The notes: generated from the letters alone by a model not told the origin. Shown: positions 16,296 to 25,293, numbered from the stretch's first letter. The stretch: 64,000 nt of DNA from Streptomyces sp. RKND-216 (GCF_004795255.1 NZ_SSBQ01000002.1:2499501-2563500); one strand, 5' to 3'. Program-made: numbers and translations.

Positions 16296-18212
16296 ATGAG
16301 CATGGAGATCACCGCGTGGAGCGCTCTGCACCACGCACGCAACGCCAAGGAGGGCGAGAACCCGTTCTCCCGGGAAACCCTCGGCCGCATCGTCCGTTTC
16401 GCCCGCCCCCATCACCGCCGCATCCTGTTCTTCCTGCTGCTCAGCAGCGTCGTCGCGGGCCTCGCGGTGGCCACCCCGCTGCTCGCCGGCCGGGTGATCG
16501 ACGCCATCGTGGGCGACGAGTCGACCGGCATGGTGCTCGGCCTCGCGGCGCTGATCGCGGGCATCGCGCTCGCCGAGGCGGCGGCGGGCATCGCCACCCG
16601 TGCGCTGTCCGCCCGGATCGGCGAGGGCCTCATCCTCGACCTGCGCACCGCGGTCTACGACCACGTGCAGCGGATGCCCGTCGCCTTCTTCACCCGCACC
16701 CGCACCGGCGCCCTGGTCAGCCGGCTGAACAACGACGTGATCGGCGCACAGCGCGCCTTCAGCGGCGCCCTCTCCGGCGTTGTCAGCAACCTCGTGACGC
16801 TGCTGCTCACGCTGGTCGTCATGCTGACTCTCTCCTGGCAGGTCACCCTGCTGGCGCTGGCCCTGCTGCCCGTGTTCGTGCTGCCCGCACGCCGGATGGG
16901 CACCCGGCTCGCCGCCATGGAGCACGAGCGCGCGGCCCACAACTCCGCGATGAGCACCCGGATGACCGAACGCTTCTCCGCGCCCGGCGCCACACTGGTG
17001 AAGCTCTTCGGACGGCCCGCGGAGGAGTCCGACGAGTTCGCGGCCCGGGCGCGGCGGGTGCGGGACATCGGCGTGCGGACCGCGATGCTCCAGCACTACT
17101 TCATCACCGCGCTCACCCTCGTCTCGGCGCTCGCCCTCGCGCTCGTCTACGGCCTCGGCGGCTTCTACGCGCTGCGCGGCACGCTCGACCCGGGCTCGGT
17201 GGTCGCCCTCGCCCTGCTGCTCACCCGCCTCTACGCACCGCTGACCGCGCTGGCCAGCGCACGGGTGGAGGTGAGTAGCGCCGTGGTGAGCTTCCAGCGG
17301 GTCTTCGAGGTGCTCGACCTCCGGCCGTTGATCGCCGAGCGGCCCCGTCCCGCAGCCGTCCCCGCGGGCGGCGTGTCGGTGGAGTTCGACGACGTCCGCT
17401 TCTCCTACCCCTCCGCCGACAAGGTCTCCCTGGCGTCGCTGGAGGAGGTCGCCACCCTGGACCGGCGCGGCGGCGAGGAGGTGCTGCACGGCATCTCGTT
17501 CCGCGCCGAGCCCGGGCAGATGATCGCCCTGGTCGGCTCGTCCGGCGCGGGCAAGTCCACCGTCGCCCAGCTCGTGCCGCGGCTGTACGACACGGACAGC
17601 GGCGCCGTGCGGCTCGCCGGGACCGACGTGCGGGAGCTGAGCGCCGAGTCGCTACGCCGGACCCTCGGCATGGTCACCCAGGACGGCCACCTCTTCCACG
17701 ACACCGTCCGCGCCAACCTGCTGCTGCCCCGGCCGGACGCCGACGACGAGGAGCTGTGGGACGCGCTGCGCCGCGCCCGCCTGGACGGCCTGGTCGCGGC
17801 CCTGCCGGACGGCCTGGACACCGTCGTCGGCGAACGCGGCTACCGGCTCTCCGGCGGCGAACGCCAGCGGCTCACGATCGCCCGGCTGCTGCTCGCCCGG
17901 CCGCGCGTCGTCATCCTCGACGAGGCCACCGCGCACCTGGACTCCACCTCCGAGGCGGCCGTGCAGGAGGCGCTGGCCGAGGCGCTGGCGGACCGCACCT
18001 CGGTGGTCATCGCACACCGGCTGTCGACGGTGCGCGCGGCGGACCAGATCCTCGTGCTGGAGGAGGGCCGCATCGTGGAGCGCGGGACGCACGCCGAACT
18101 GCTGGACCTGGGAGGACGGTACGAGGAGCTGTACCGCACCCAGTTCAGCGAGCAGGCGGAGGAGCACGCGGAGGACACCCCCGGGGCGCTGACCCGGGCC
18201 GTCCGCGACTGA
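16296..18212 (+). CDS. ABC transporter, fused permease/ATP-binding half-transporter (type IV exporter)
   Basis: 638 residues. Six membrane helices at about 40-330, then the ATPase at about 360-610 with Walker A GSSGAGKST, signature LSGGERQR, Walker B VVILDEATAHLD and the switch His in VIAHRLST. A 20-residue insert (ADKVSLASLEEVATLDRRGG) interrupts the A-loop region before EEVLHGISF. Such homodimeric exporters move drugs, lipids or peptides; substrate unknown. ATG at 16296 follows GGAGGAC. The MerR-like promoter upstream hints at induction by a drug or redox stress, though no MerR gene is adjacent. Single-gene unit. Confidence 0.92.
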   Translation: MSMEITAWSALHHARNAKEGENPFSRETLGRIVRFARPHHRRILFFLLLSSVVAGLAVATPLLAGRVIDAIVGDESTGMVLGLAALIAGIALAEAAAGIATRALSARIGEGLILDLRTAVYDHVQRMPVAFFTRTRTGALVSRLNNDVIGAQRAFSGALSGVVSNLVTLLLTLVVMLTLSWQVTLLALALLPVFVLPARRMGTRLAAMEHERAAHNSAMSTRMTERFSAPGATLVKLFGRPAEESDEFAARARRVRDIGVRTAMLQHYFITALTLVSALALALVYGLGGFYALRGTLDPGSVVALALLLTRLYAPLTALASARVEVSSAVVSFQRVFEVLDLRPLIAERPRPAAVPAGGVSVEFDDVRFSYPSADKVSLASLEEVATLDRRGGEEVLHGISFRAEPGQMIALVGSSGAGKSTVAQLVPRLYDTDSGAVRLAGTDVRELSAESLRRTLGMVTQDGHLFHDTVRANLLLPRPDADDEELWDALRRARLDGLVAALPDGLDTVVGERGYRLSGGERQRLTIARLLLARPRVVILDEATAHLDSTSEAAVQEALAEALADRTSVVIAHRLSTVRAADQILVLEEGRIVERGTHAELLDLGGRYEELYRTQFSEQAEEHAEDTPGALTRAVRD

Positions 18213-18407
18213 CTCGACGTCAGCGCCACGTGGCGCAGGCGGAGTAGGCGGTGGAGGGCCGGGCGGGGCGTCCCGCCACCGGGGCCTCGCCCGTCCGGAC
18301 CATCCCAGCGGGCGGGACCGCCCGGACGCCCGCACAGTGGTCGTGAGGGCCGCAGGGGTGGGCGGCCCGGGCCCGCCGACCACCCACCGGGAAGGACCCG
18401 ATCCGCC

Positions 18408-19436
18408 GTGACCTTCAGCCTTGACCAGCTGCGCCGCTGCTCCGTGGCCGTCGACGTCGGTGCCGCCAGAACACGGGTGCACGTCAAGGACGCGGGGCTG
18501 CTCGTCGACGCCCCCTCCGTGGTCGCCGTCAACACCCTCTCCGGCGCGCTGATCGCGGTGGGCGCCTCGGCGGAACGGATGGAGGGGCGCACTCCGGAGC
18601 ACATCCGGGTCGTCCGGCCGGTGGCGGGCGGCACGGTGAGCGACATCGAGATGGCCCAGCGGATGCTGCGGGCGATGCTCGGCGGGAAGGTGCGCCGTGC
18701 CTGGCGGTTCCGGCCCACGCTGCGGGCGGCCGCCTGCGTGCCGCACGACGCGGGCCCGCTCGCCCGCCGCGCGGCCATCGAGACGCTGGTCGGCGTGGGC
18801 GCCCGGCGGGTCGAGCTGGTCGACGCGCCGACCGCCGCCGGCATCGGCTGCGGACTGCCGGTGGAACAGCCCGAGGCCACCATGATCCTGGTCTGCGGGG
18901 CCACCACCACACAGGTGGCCGTGCTCGCGCTGGGCGCGGTGGTGGCGGCGGCGACGGTGCCGATGGGCGGCGACACCATCCACACGGCCCTAGTCCAGCA
19001 TCTGCGCAACGAGCACGAGATCGTGCTGCTCAACCAGGCCGTACGACCGCTGCACCTGGCACTGCACGGAGCGGCCTCCGGGGCGGCCGGGCCCACCGAG
19101 GTGCACGGCCGGGACGTGGTCACCGGCCTGTCCCGGACGGTGTGGATCGACCCGGGCGAGGTGCGCGCGACCATCCAGGCACCGCTGACCGGTCTGGTGG
19201 ACGCGATCCGCTCGGTGCTGCACCGCTGCCCGCCGGACCTGGTCGCCGACCTCGCCGACCGGGGCATGGTGCTGGCCGGCGGGACTGCGCTGCTGCCCGG
19301 CCTGGACAGCCGGTTGCGGGCGAGCACCGGTATGGCGGTGCACGTCACGGAGGATCCGGCGGGGTGCGCGGTGCGGGGCCTGGCGGCGATGATCGAGGGC
19401 CGTGTCCGGCCCCTCGCCGCCACCGCACGCGCCTGA
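18408..19436 (+). CDS. mbl: MreB/Mbl-like actin-family protein
   Basis: 342 residues. Actin-fold landmarks are visible: VAVDVGAARTRVHVKD (phosphate 1), TLRAAACVPHDAGPLARRAAIETLVGVGARRVELVDAPTAAGIG in pieces typical of MreB (connect 1), and DRGMVLAGGTALLPGLD (adenosine motif). Compared with MreB the phosphate-2 segment is altered: the usual DIGGGTT reads VCGATTTQVAVLA, so nucleotide handling may differ. In Streptomyces, Mbl is a shortened MreB paralogue that works with MreB in spore-wall synthesis, and I assign this gene to that group by its divergence. GTG at 18408 has GGAAGGA upstream. Not in an mre operon. Confidence 0.75.
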   Translation: MTFSLDQLRRCSVAVDVGAARTRVHVKDAGLLVDAPSVVAVNTLSGALIAVGASAERMEGRTPEHIRVVRPVAGGTVSDIEMAQRMLRAMLGGKVRRAWRFRPTLRAAACVPHDAGPLARRAAIETLVGVGARRVELVDAPTAAGIGCGLPVEQPEATMILVCGATTTQVAVLALGAVVAAATVPMGGDTIHTALVQHLRNEHEIVLLNQAVRPLHLALHGAASGAAGPTEVHGRDVVTGLSRTVWIDPGEVRATIQAPLTGLVDAIRSVLHRCPPDLVADLADRGMVLAGGTALLPGLDSRLRASTGMAVHVTEDPAGCAVRGLAAMIEGRVRPLAATARA

Positions 19437-19508
19437 CGAGGCGCACGGGGAACCCGTGGGCCGGAGCGGAACGCGGACCGCCGGGAGCCCCGGGCGGCTG
19501 CCCGTTCG

Positions 19509-19697
19509 TCAGGACCGAGGTGCCCGCGGCTGCGGCAGCGGAACGCGCGGCGGAACGTCGGACGGCGCGCTGAAGAGCGACGGCGGCGGATACGGTGGCA
19601 CGCCCGGCTGCCTGCCGTGCCTGAGCGCGGTCACCGCATCGATGCCGTAGGCCACTTCCCTGCACAGGCGGACAACGGTGGTCCAGGATGCGCGCAT
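19509..19697 (-). CDS. small hypothetical protein
   Basis: 62 residues, starting MRASWTTVVRLCREVAYGID and ending in a Pro-rich tail; high GC at third positions supports coding, though less strongly than for neighbours. AGGAG lies 12 nt ahead of the ATG, rather far. No domain recognised. It is divergent from the large PP2C phosphatase and convergent with mbl. A chance frame is possible. Confidence 0.45.
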   Translation of the reverse strand: MRASWTTVVRLCREVAYGIDAVTALRHGRQPGVPPYPPPSLFSAPSDVPPRVPLPQPRAPRS

Positions 19698-19934
19698 GGG
19701 GGATCGGTCTCCTGCTACCGGCCGGGGGACCCCGGCGACCAAGAAGGTGTACCGCCGATGGTGCCTCGCGCGGCGCCCGTGAGCCAGCGTTTTCCGCCTC
19801 TTCCGGGGAACGATTTTCGGCCGGTTCGCCGGCCGTCGGCCCGGCCCCGTCCCCACCGTCCCGGGAGTGCGGTCGGGCCCCTTCTGCCCCACCATGACAA
19901 GGGAGGCGAACGCTCCGGTGCCGAGGAGCCGCAG

Positions 19935-22313
19935 ATGGCAGGCGACCCGATCACGTGGGGGCGCGACCATGCCCTCGTCCGATTGCTGACCTGCGTGGAC
20001 GCCCCGACGCTCCTGGCCGCCGCGATGGACGCCGCACTGCCCGAGGACGCCCAGCGGGTCGGCGCGCTCTACCGTCAGCACGCCGACGGGCGGCTGACGT
20101 TGGACGCCTCGCTCGGTTTGAGCGAAGCCGCCCTCCGCGCGTACGCCACGATGACCGTCAGCTGGGACATCCCCGTCGCGGAGGCGGTGCGCTCGCGGGT
20201 GCCGGTCTACTCGCCCGCCGCGGACTTCCCCCGCACCCTGGTGCAGCCGGTCGCACGGCTGCGGGGGGCCGGCGCCGACTACGTCTACGTCTCGCTGCCG
20301 CTGCTCGCGGACGGCGACTGCCTGGGCGTCCTCGCCCTCCTGCTGCCCGCCGGGTTCGCCGCGATGGACGCGCACCGGGCGAGGCTGCGGGCCGTCGCCA
20401 CGGTGTGCGCGCACCGGCAGCAGCGGATCCTCGCGAGCGACGGTGACAGCGACCGCGACGGTGACGGGGTCGGCGACGGCAACCCGGGCGACGTCGGCGG
20501 GCTGTCGCCCGCGCGGTCGCGCGGCGCCTCCGTGGCGTCCGGCGGGGCTACGGAGCGGGAGCCTCCGGTGGGGCTGGCCACCGACCGGGGCCGGGTCTCG
20601 ATGCTCGACCTGGCCATGGCGGGCGCGGGCGTCGGCTCCTTCGACTGGGACTTCGCGAGCGGGCGGCTGGTCTGGGACGAGCGGCTGTGCCGGCTGTTCG
20701 GCATCGCACCGGACGCCTTCGACGGCCGGATCGAGACGTTCTTCGCCGCCGTGCTGCCCCAGGACCGCCGGGTGGTGGAGGAGGCCGTGGCGGAGAGCCG
20801 GGCCACCGGCAGGTACCACGCCGTGTTCAGGATCGCCCGCCCCGACGGCTCGGTGCGCTGGATCGACGCGGAGGGCCGGGTGATGTTCCTGCACGGCGGC
20901 GAGGCGCGGGGCATGACCGGCATCGCACAGGACCGCACGGAGGAGATCGAGCGGGAGGCGGAACGGCGCACCCGCAGGGACTTCGTCCTCAACCTCACCC
21001 GCGGCCTGGCGGCGGCCGTGACCACCGACGACGTGGTACAGGCCGTCATCCGGGAGGCGATGCCCACCCTCGGCGCCCGGTGGCTCGCGGTGTACCTGAG
21101 CCAGGAGCACGGCCCGGCGCGGCTGGTCGGCTCCACCGGGTTCGACGCGACGGACGCACGGCGCATGGAACGGCTCGCCCGCCGCGTGCACCGCGACCCG
21201 CTGCTGGACGCCCTCCGCTCCGGAAACCCGATGTTCGTGGAGTCGCCCCGCGAGTGGGCGCAACGGATGCCCGGCGAGCACTTCACACCGCCCGCCGACC
21301 AGCAGGCGTGGGCGCTGCTGCCGATGACGTCGGCGGAAGGACTGGTGGGCGTCTGCACGCTGATCTACGACCGGCCGCGCTCCTTCACCTCGGACGACCG
21401 TACGGTGCTGACCGCCGCCGGAGGCATCCTCGGCCAGTCCATCGCCCGTGCCCGGCTGCACGACACCCGCCGCCGGTACCTGACGGAGCTGCAGCGCCTG
21501 CTGCTGCCGATGCGTCTGCCGCAGACGCCGGGACTGGAGGTCGCGGCGTGCTACCGGCCCGGCTCGGCGGGCCTGGAGGTGGGCGGCGACTGGTACGACG
21601 TGGTGCCCCGTTCGGAGGGCCGGGTCGCGGTGATCATCGGTGACGTGCAGGGGCACAGCGTGCAGGCGGCGGGCGTGATGGGCCAGTTGCGCACCTCGAT
21701 GCGCGCCTACGCATCCGAGGGTCACGGGCCCGCCGACCTGCTGGTGCGCGGCGGTCTCGCGCTGGAGGAGCTGGACACCGACCGGTTCGCCACCTGCTGC
21801 GTCGCGGAGATCGCCCCCCGCGACGGCGTGCTGCGCCTCGCCCGCGCAGGCCACCCGTACCCGCTGCTCCTGGACGGGGACGGCCGGGTGCGGCAGCTGG
21901 AGGTGCCGGGAGGGGTGCCGCTGGGCACGTTCGAGGAGCGCGACTACCCGGTGACGGAGACCGAGTTGCCGCGTGGCGGCGCCCTCCTTCTGTACACGGA
22001 CGGCCTGGTGGAACGCCGCGGCGGCGACTACGCGGACGGGGTGGCCGCCCTGTGCGAACGTCTGGCCTGGTGGGGCGGTACGGCGGGGTCCGCCACGGGC
22101 ACGCCGGGCGGGCCGGAAGGCCCGGACGGGGCCGGCGGCGGCCTGGAGGCAGCGGTGCAGCGGATCGCCGAGCCCGCCGCGTCCCGGCCGCTGCACGACG
22201 ACATCGCGGCCGTGCTCGTACAGCTCACGGCCGCGCCCGGGCCGGCCGCGGCGACCGCGGCGCGGAGCACGACGGCCAGGGCGGACACGACGGGCACAGC
22301 CGTGAGCGGATGA
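19935..22313 (+). CDS. GAF-PAS-GAF-PP2C (SpoIIE-type) phosphatase
   Basis: 792-residue cytoplasmic sensor phosphatase. GAF-like domain about 15-165; a short Asp/Gly-rich linker (168-187); PAS about 225-335 with FDWDFASGRLVWDERLCRLFGI and PDGSVRWI; second GAF about 350-505; SpoIIE-type PP2C about 535-775 with GGDWYDVV, GDVQGHS and LHDDIAAVLV, metal-binding Asp all present. It should dephosphorylate an anti-anti-sigma protein in response to signals read by the PAS/GAF domains. ATG at 19935 is chosen for the GAGGAG 6 nt upstream. Monocistronic. A heme or flavin in the sensor domains cannot be judged from sequence. Confidence 0.9.
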   Translation: MAGDPITWGRDHALVRLLTCVDAPTLLAAAMDAALPEDAQRVGALYRQHADGRLTLDASLGLSEAALRAYATMTVSWDIPVAEAVRSRVPVYSPAADFPRTLVQPVARLRGAGADYVYVSLPLLADGDCLGVLALLLPAGFAAMDAHRARLRAVATVCAHRQQRILASDGDSDRDGDGVGDGNPGDVGGLSPARSRGASVASGGATEREPPVGLATDRGRVSMLDLAMAGAGVGSFDWDFASGRLVWDERLCRLFGIAPDAFDGRIETFFAAVLPQDRRVVEEAVAESRATGRYHAVFRIARPDGSVRWIDAEGRVMFLHGGEARGMTGIAQDRTEEIEREAERRTRRDFVLNLTRGLAAAVTTDDVVQAVIREAMPTLGARWLAVYLSQEHGPARLVGSTGFDATDARRMERLARRVHRDPLLDALRSGNPMFVESPREWAQRMPGEHFTPPADQQAWALLPMTSAEGLVGVCTLIYDRPRSFTSDDRTVLTAAGGILGQSIARARLHDTRRRYLTELQRLLLPMRLPQTPGLEVAACYRPGSAGLEVGGDWYDVVPRSEGRVAVIIGDVQGHSVQAAGVMGQLRTSMRAYASEGHGPADLLVRGGLALEELDTDRFATCCVAEIAPRDGVLRLARAGHPYPLLLDGDGRVRQLEVPGGVPLGTFEERDYPVTETELPRGGALLLYTDGLVERRGGDYADGVAALCERLAWWGGTAGSATGTPGGPEGPDGAGGGLEAAVQRIAEPAASRPLHDDIAAVLVQLTAAPGPAAATAARSTTARADTTGTAVSG

Positions 22314-22343
22314 CGGGCGTGCGGCGCGAGGGCCGGGCCGGGC

Positions 22344-23291
22344 TCAGGCGGAGGGAACCGCCCGCTGCTGCTCGTGCTCCTCCGCGCCACCGGACACGCG
22401 GCTGCGCGCCACCTCGATCTCCCGGGCGCGGGTGCGCCGGTGGGCGCGGACCGCGTACGTCAGCGCGGCGGCCCAGACCGCGAACAGCGCGGCGTACACG
22501 GCGGTCGTCGCGGTACCACCCAGCGGGAGAAGGTCGCCGTCGAGCAGCGTCCGGACGTTGGTGACGATGATGAGACCGCCGACACCGGAGCCGAGGACCC
22601 GCGGCGGCACGTGCCGTACGAGCCAGGCGGCGAACGGCGCGGCGATCGCGCCGCCGACCAGCAGGGCCGCCGCCCAACCGAGGTTGACCCCCTCGGTGCC
22701 CAGGCCGAGGAGGAATCCGGCGCTCGCCGCGACGGTCACCACGAACTCGCTGGTGCTGATCGAGCCGATGACCTTGCGCGGTTCCAGCCGGCCGCTGGCC
22801 AGGATGGTGGAGTTGGCGACCGGCCCCCACCCGCCGCCGCCGGTGGCGTCGACGAACCCGGCCACCAGACCCAGCGGGGACAGGAAACGGTTCCGCAGCG
22901 GCTTGCCGAGATTGCCGGTCGGGAGGCCGGCGAGGGTGAACCGGGTCAGGACGTAGAGGCCGAGAACGATGAGGATGACCGCCATCACCGGCTTGGCGAT
23001 CTGAGTGGAGAGCCCGGAGAGCACGGTGGCACCGGCGAAGGCGCCGACCGCGCCGGGCACACCGACCTTGGCGACCAGCCGCCAGTCGACGTTGCGGAAG
23101 CGCCAGTGCGCCAGGCCGGACGCGAGCGTGGTCCCGATCTCGGCCAGGTGCACGGTGGCCGAGGCGGCGGCCGGATTGGTGCCGGCGGCGAGCAGCAGCG
23201 TCGTCGAGGTGACGCCGTAGGCCATGCCCAGGCTCCCGTCGACCAGCTGTGCCCCCAGGCCGGCCAGCGCCAGCACGATCAGCGTGCGCAT
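22344..23291 (-). CDS. TauE/SafE family sulfite/organosulfur exporter
   Basis: 315 residues, eight predicted membrane helices arranged as two repeats: GLGAQLVDGSLGMAYG near the start and GLVAGFVDATGGGGWGP in the middle are the paired TauE motifs. Members move sulfite, sulfoacetate or similar anions. I choose ATG 23291, directly after GAGGTGGAG; an upstream ATG (23384) would make the AT-rich promoter part of the protein. An Rrf2 regulator lies 175 bp upstream on the same strand, and a tandem GTTTCCCTA repeat sits in the promoter region, so sulfur-dependent control by the Rrf2 protein is plausible. Confidence 0.9.
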   Translation of the reverse strand: MRTLIVLALAGLGAQLVDGSLGMAYGVTSTTLLLAAGTNPAAASATVHLAEIGTTLASGLAHWRFRNVDWRLVAKVGVPGAVGAFAGATVLSGLSTQIAKPVMAVILIVLGLYVLTRFTLAGLPTGNLGKPLRNRFLSPLGLVAGFVDATGGGGWGPVANSTILASGRLEPRKVIGSISTSEFVVTVAASAGFLLGLGTEGVNLGWAAALLVGGAIAAPFAAWLVRHVPPRVLGSGVGGLIIVTNVRTLLDGDLLPLGGTATTAVYAALFAVWAAALTYAVRAHRRTRAREIEVARSRVSGGAEEHEQQRAVPSA

Positions 23292-23341
23292 CTCCACCTC
23301 ACTCACTCGACCGCGGGAACCGCCCGGGAGCACCACCCCTG

Positions 23342-23359
23342 GTTTCCCTAGTTTCCCTA
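23342..23359. promoter_or_regulatory. tandem GTTTCCCTA repeat in front of tauE-like gene
   Basis: Two adjacent exact 9-bp copies (23342-23350, 23351-23359) followed by TGGTTTTACAGG, in an AT-rich island about 55 bp upstream of the TauE start. Candidate binding site of the neighbouring Rrf2 protein. Confidence 0.45.
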
Positions 23360-23466
23360 CTGGTTTTACAGGAATAGAGTCCACGAGAACGCGACGCCCC
23401 GCAAGCGCGGTCTCGAAGAGTGAGAACGCCGCAGGTCAGAGCATGATCATCGAGAGCGTCGCGGTA

Positions 23467-23925
23467 CTACGGGTTCGTCCAGGCGTCCGGATCCTCGGCC
23501 AGCGCGTGCACGCGCCGGGGCAGCCGCGCGGCGGCGACGTCGGCGAGCGAGACCTCGCCCAGGATCTGCCGCACGTTGGCCCGGACCGCGATCCACAGCG
23601 GCAGCAGCGACTCCGCCGGGCCGGTGTAGGAGAGCTCCGGGGGCCGGGCGCCGCGCACGGACACCAGCGGCCCCTCGACGACGCGGATCACGTCCGCGAT
23701 GGTGATGTTCTCGGCGGGCGCGGCCAGCCGGTAACCGCCGTTGCCTCCGCGCTGGCTGACCACCAGTCCGCCGCGCCGCATGTCGCCGAGGATGCCCTCG
23801 AGGAACTTGTGCGGAATGCCCTGCGCCTGAGCGAGCGCCTCGGCCTTCACCGGACCGGCGTCCCCCGCCGCCGCGAGTTCGAGCGCGGCCCGCACCGCGT
23901 AGTCCGCCTTGGCCGAGATCCGCAT
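23467..23925 (-). CDS. Rrf2 family transcriptional regulator, cysteine-free
   Basis: 152 residues. Winged helix: MRISAKADYAVRAALELA, then AEALAQAQGIPHKFLEGILGDMRRGGLVVSQRGGNGGYRLAA, given here in parts, is the family fingerprint. There is no cysteine, so it cannot hold the Fe-S cluster of IscR/NsrR and is more like CymR-type Rrf2 proteins that sense sulfur status through partners. ATG at 23925; GATAAT ends 6 nt before it, so the mRNA looks leaderless (an ATG at 23943 is less likely). Its location upstream of the TauE/SafE gene suggests that gene as target. Confidence 0.88.
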   Translation of the reverse strand: MRISAKADYAVRAALELAAAGDAGPVKAEALAQAQGIPHKFLEGILGDMRRGGLVVSQRGGNGGYRLAAPAENITIADVIRVVEGPLVSVRGARPPELSYTGPAESLLPLWIAVRANVRQILGEVSLADVAAARLPRRVHALAEDPDAWTNP

Positions 23926-23983
23926 GCGCCCATTATCGTGCACGCCTCGGACCGGCCGGGCGCAGGCCCCGCCGGACGCCGCG

Positions 23984-24790
23984 TCAGCCCTCCATCGGCG
24001 CGGGCTTGAGGACGACGAACTCGGCGCCGTTCTGGTCGGTGCAGACCGCCATCCGGCCGACGCCCTCCGCGTCCTCCGGGCCCATCAGCAGGTCACCGCC
24101 GTGCTGCCGCACCCGCGCCACGGTGGCGTCGCAGTCGTCCGTGCCGAAGACGGGGTGCCAGTAGGCCTTGCCGCCGGTCTGCGGAAGCTGGTCGGCGGGC
24201 ATCTGCATCAGCCCGCCGTGCATCCGCTCGGCTTCCTTCCCGGCCGGGGTGATCAGCGTGTACGTCATGCTGCCGTCGCCCGGCATCGGCATGTCCTCGT
24301 ACTGCCAGCCGAACAGCCCGCGGTAGAAGTCCTTCGCACCTCCGGCGTCCGGGGTGTACAACTCGATCCAGCCGAGCGACCCCGTATCGTCCACGCGCTC
24401 CAGACCGCTGCTCTCGGCCCCCTGCTGCCAGACCGCGAACTGGCCTCCCTGCGGGTCGGTGAGCTGCGCCATCGTGCCCCACGGACCGGCGTCCATCAGC
24501 TCGCCGCGCAACGCGCCGCCCGCGCTCTCCACCTGCTGGGCGACGGCCTTGGCGTCGTCGGTGCGGAAGTAGACCATCCACGCCGAGCGGGCACCGTCCT
24601 CGGTGAGCTTTCCGACGGCGCCCACCGTGCTGCCGTCCTTGCGGAACGCGCCGTAGCCCTCCGCGTCGGGGCCGAAGGACTGGTACTCCCAGTCGAAGAC
24701 CCCGTTGTAGAAGGAGGCAGCCGCCTCGACGTCCGGCGCCCCCAGGTCCAGCCAGCACGGTGATCCGTTCACGAAGTCGGTGGTGATCAT
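23984..24790 (-). CDS. VOC (glyoxalase/bleomycin-resistance fold) protein, two domains
   Basis: 268 residues made of two VOC modules: residues about 8-125 (SPCWLDLGAPDVEAAASFYNGVFDW) and about 138-262 (GWIELYTPDAGGAKDFYRGLFGW). This tandem form is widespread in actinomycetes; related proteins are annotated hydroxylases or glyoxalase-like but function is mostly unknown. The first strand of each half has no obvious His/Glu metal pair, so a binding rather than enzymatic role is possible. ATG at 24790 follows GAGGGG. A MerR-type promoter relic lies just upstream. Confidence 0.87.
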   Translation of the reverse strand: MITTDFVNGSPCWLDLGAPDVEAAASFYNGVFDWEYQSFGPDAEGYGAFRKDGSTVGAVGKLTEDGARSAWMVYFRTDDAKAVAQQVESAGGALRGELMDAGPWGTMAQLTDPQGGQFAVWQQGAESSGLERVDDTGSLGWIELYTPDAGGAKDFYRGLFGWQYEDMPMPGDGSMTYTLITPAGKEAERMHGGLMQMPADQLPQTGGKAYWHPVFGTDDCDATVARVRQHGGDLLMGPEDAEGVGRMAVCTDQNGAEFVVLKPAPMEG

Positions 24791-24892
24791 GGGGAGCCCC
24801 TCTGTCCTCCGGTCGCAGCACCTCTGCTCTCTCAGCGTCCCACCACCCACCGACACCCGCCGCTCGGCGCGCCCCGCAGGGGATGCAGTCGG

Positions 24893-25071
24893 CTACCGCT
24901 TCGCCTCGGGCTCGCGCGGGGCGAGGGCGGCGGCCACGAGCGGCCTCGGCTCGTCCGCGTGGAACCGCAGCGTCCGCGCCAGCGCCGTGCGCCCCAGCGA
25001 CCCCCGGACCGCCTCCTCCTGGCGTGCGAGGTCGGCGTCGAGTGCGGTGAGGTGGTCTCTCCGATCCGCAT
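24893..25071 (-). pseudogene. probable MerR-family regulator remnant
   Basis: ATG at 25071 opens MRIGE, the standard first residues of MerR proteins, then the frame goes off. The next frame from about 25062 reads HLTALDADLARQEEAVRG and on to a stop at 24893, which looks like the C-terminal coiled-coil/end of a MerR protein. The helix-turn-helix body (roughly 60-80 codons) is missing. Directly upstream is a typical autoregulated MerR promoter. Together these suggest an internal deletion with frameshift. The homology is judged by eye only. Confidence 0.5.
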
Positions 25072-25078
25072 GCGGCCA

Positions 25079-25109
25079 GTAGAAACGTTGACGTCGCGAC
25101 AAAGTCAAC
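25079..25109 (-). promoter_or_regulatory. MerR-type promoter/operator of the remnant
   Basis: Dyad GTTGAC-N11-GTCAAC (25087-25109). On the minus strand -35 TTGACT (25108-25103) and -10-like TTCTAC (25084-25079) are separated by 18 bp, the elongated spacing usual for MerR control; the ATG of the remnant follows 8 nt later. Confidence 0.55.
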
Positions 25110-25180
25110 CCGGCGCACGGGCGCGCGGCAGTGTGCCCAAGGGGCATGCGGGTCGGCCTGACTTCCGCACACCGACAGCA

Positions 25181-25212
25181 CGAAGGCCCGGCAGGAATCT
25201 GCCGGGCCTTCG
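25181..25212 (-). terminator. terminator of initiator tRNA
   Basis: Perfect 14-bp stem CGAAGGCCCGGCAG (25181-25194) with 25199-25212 and a GAAT tetraloop, 8 nt after the tRNA 3' end. Confidence 0.85.
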
Positions 25213-25219
25213 CCTTCAG

Positions 25220-25293
25220 TAGCGGGGACAGGATTTGAACCTGCGACCTCTGGGTTATGAGCCCAGCGAGCTACCGAGCTGCTCCACCCCGCG
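25220..25293 (-). tRNA. initiator tRNA-fMet (CAT)
   Basis: 74-nt cloverleaf read on the minus strand: acceptor CGCGGGG with CCCCGCT, anticodon loop CTCATAA, T-loop GGTTCAAATCC. Position 1-72 is unpaired (C-U) and the anticodon stem has three consecutive G-C pairs (CTGGG/CCCAG), both hallmarks of the initiator. CCA is not encoded (CTG follows). TACAGT (25311-25306) upstream is a good -10 box. Confidence 0.95.
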
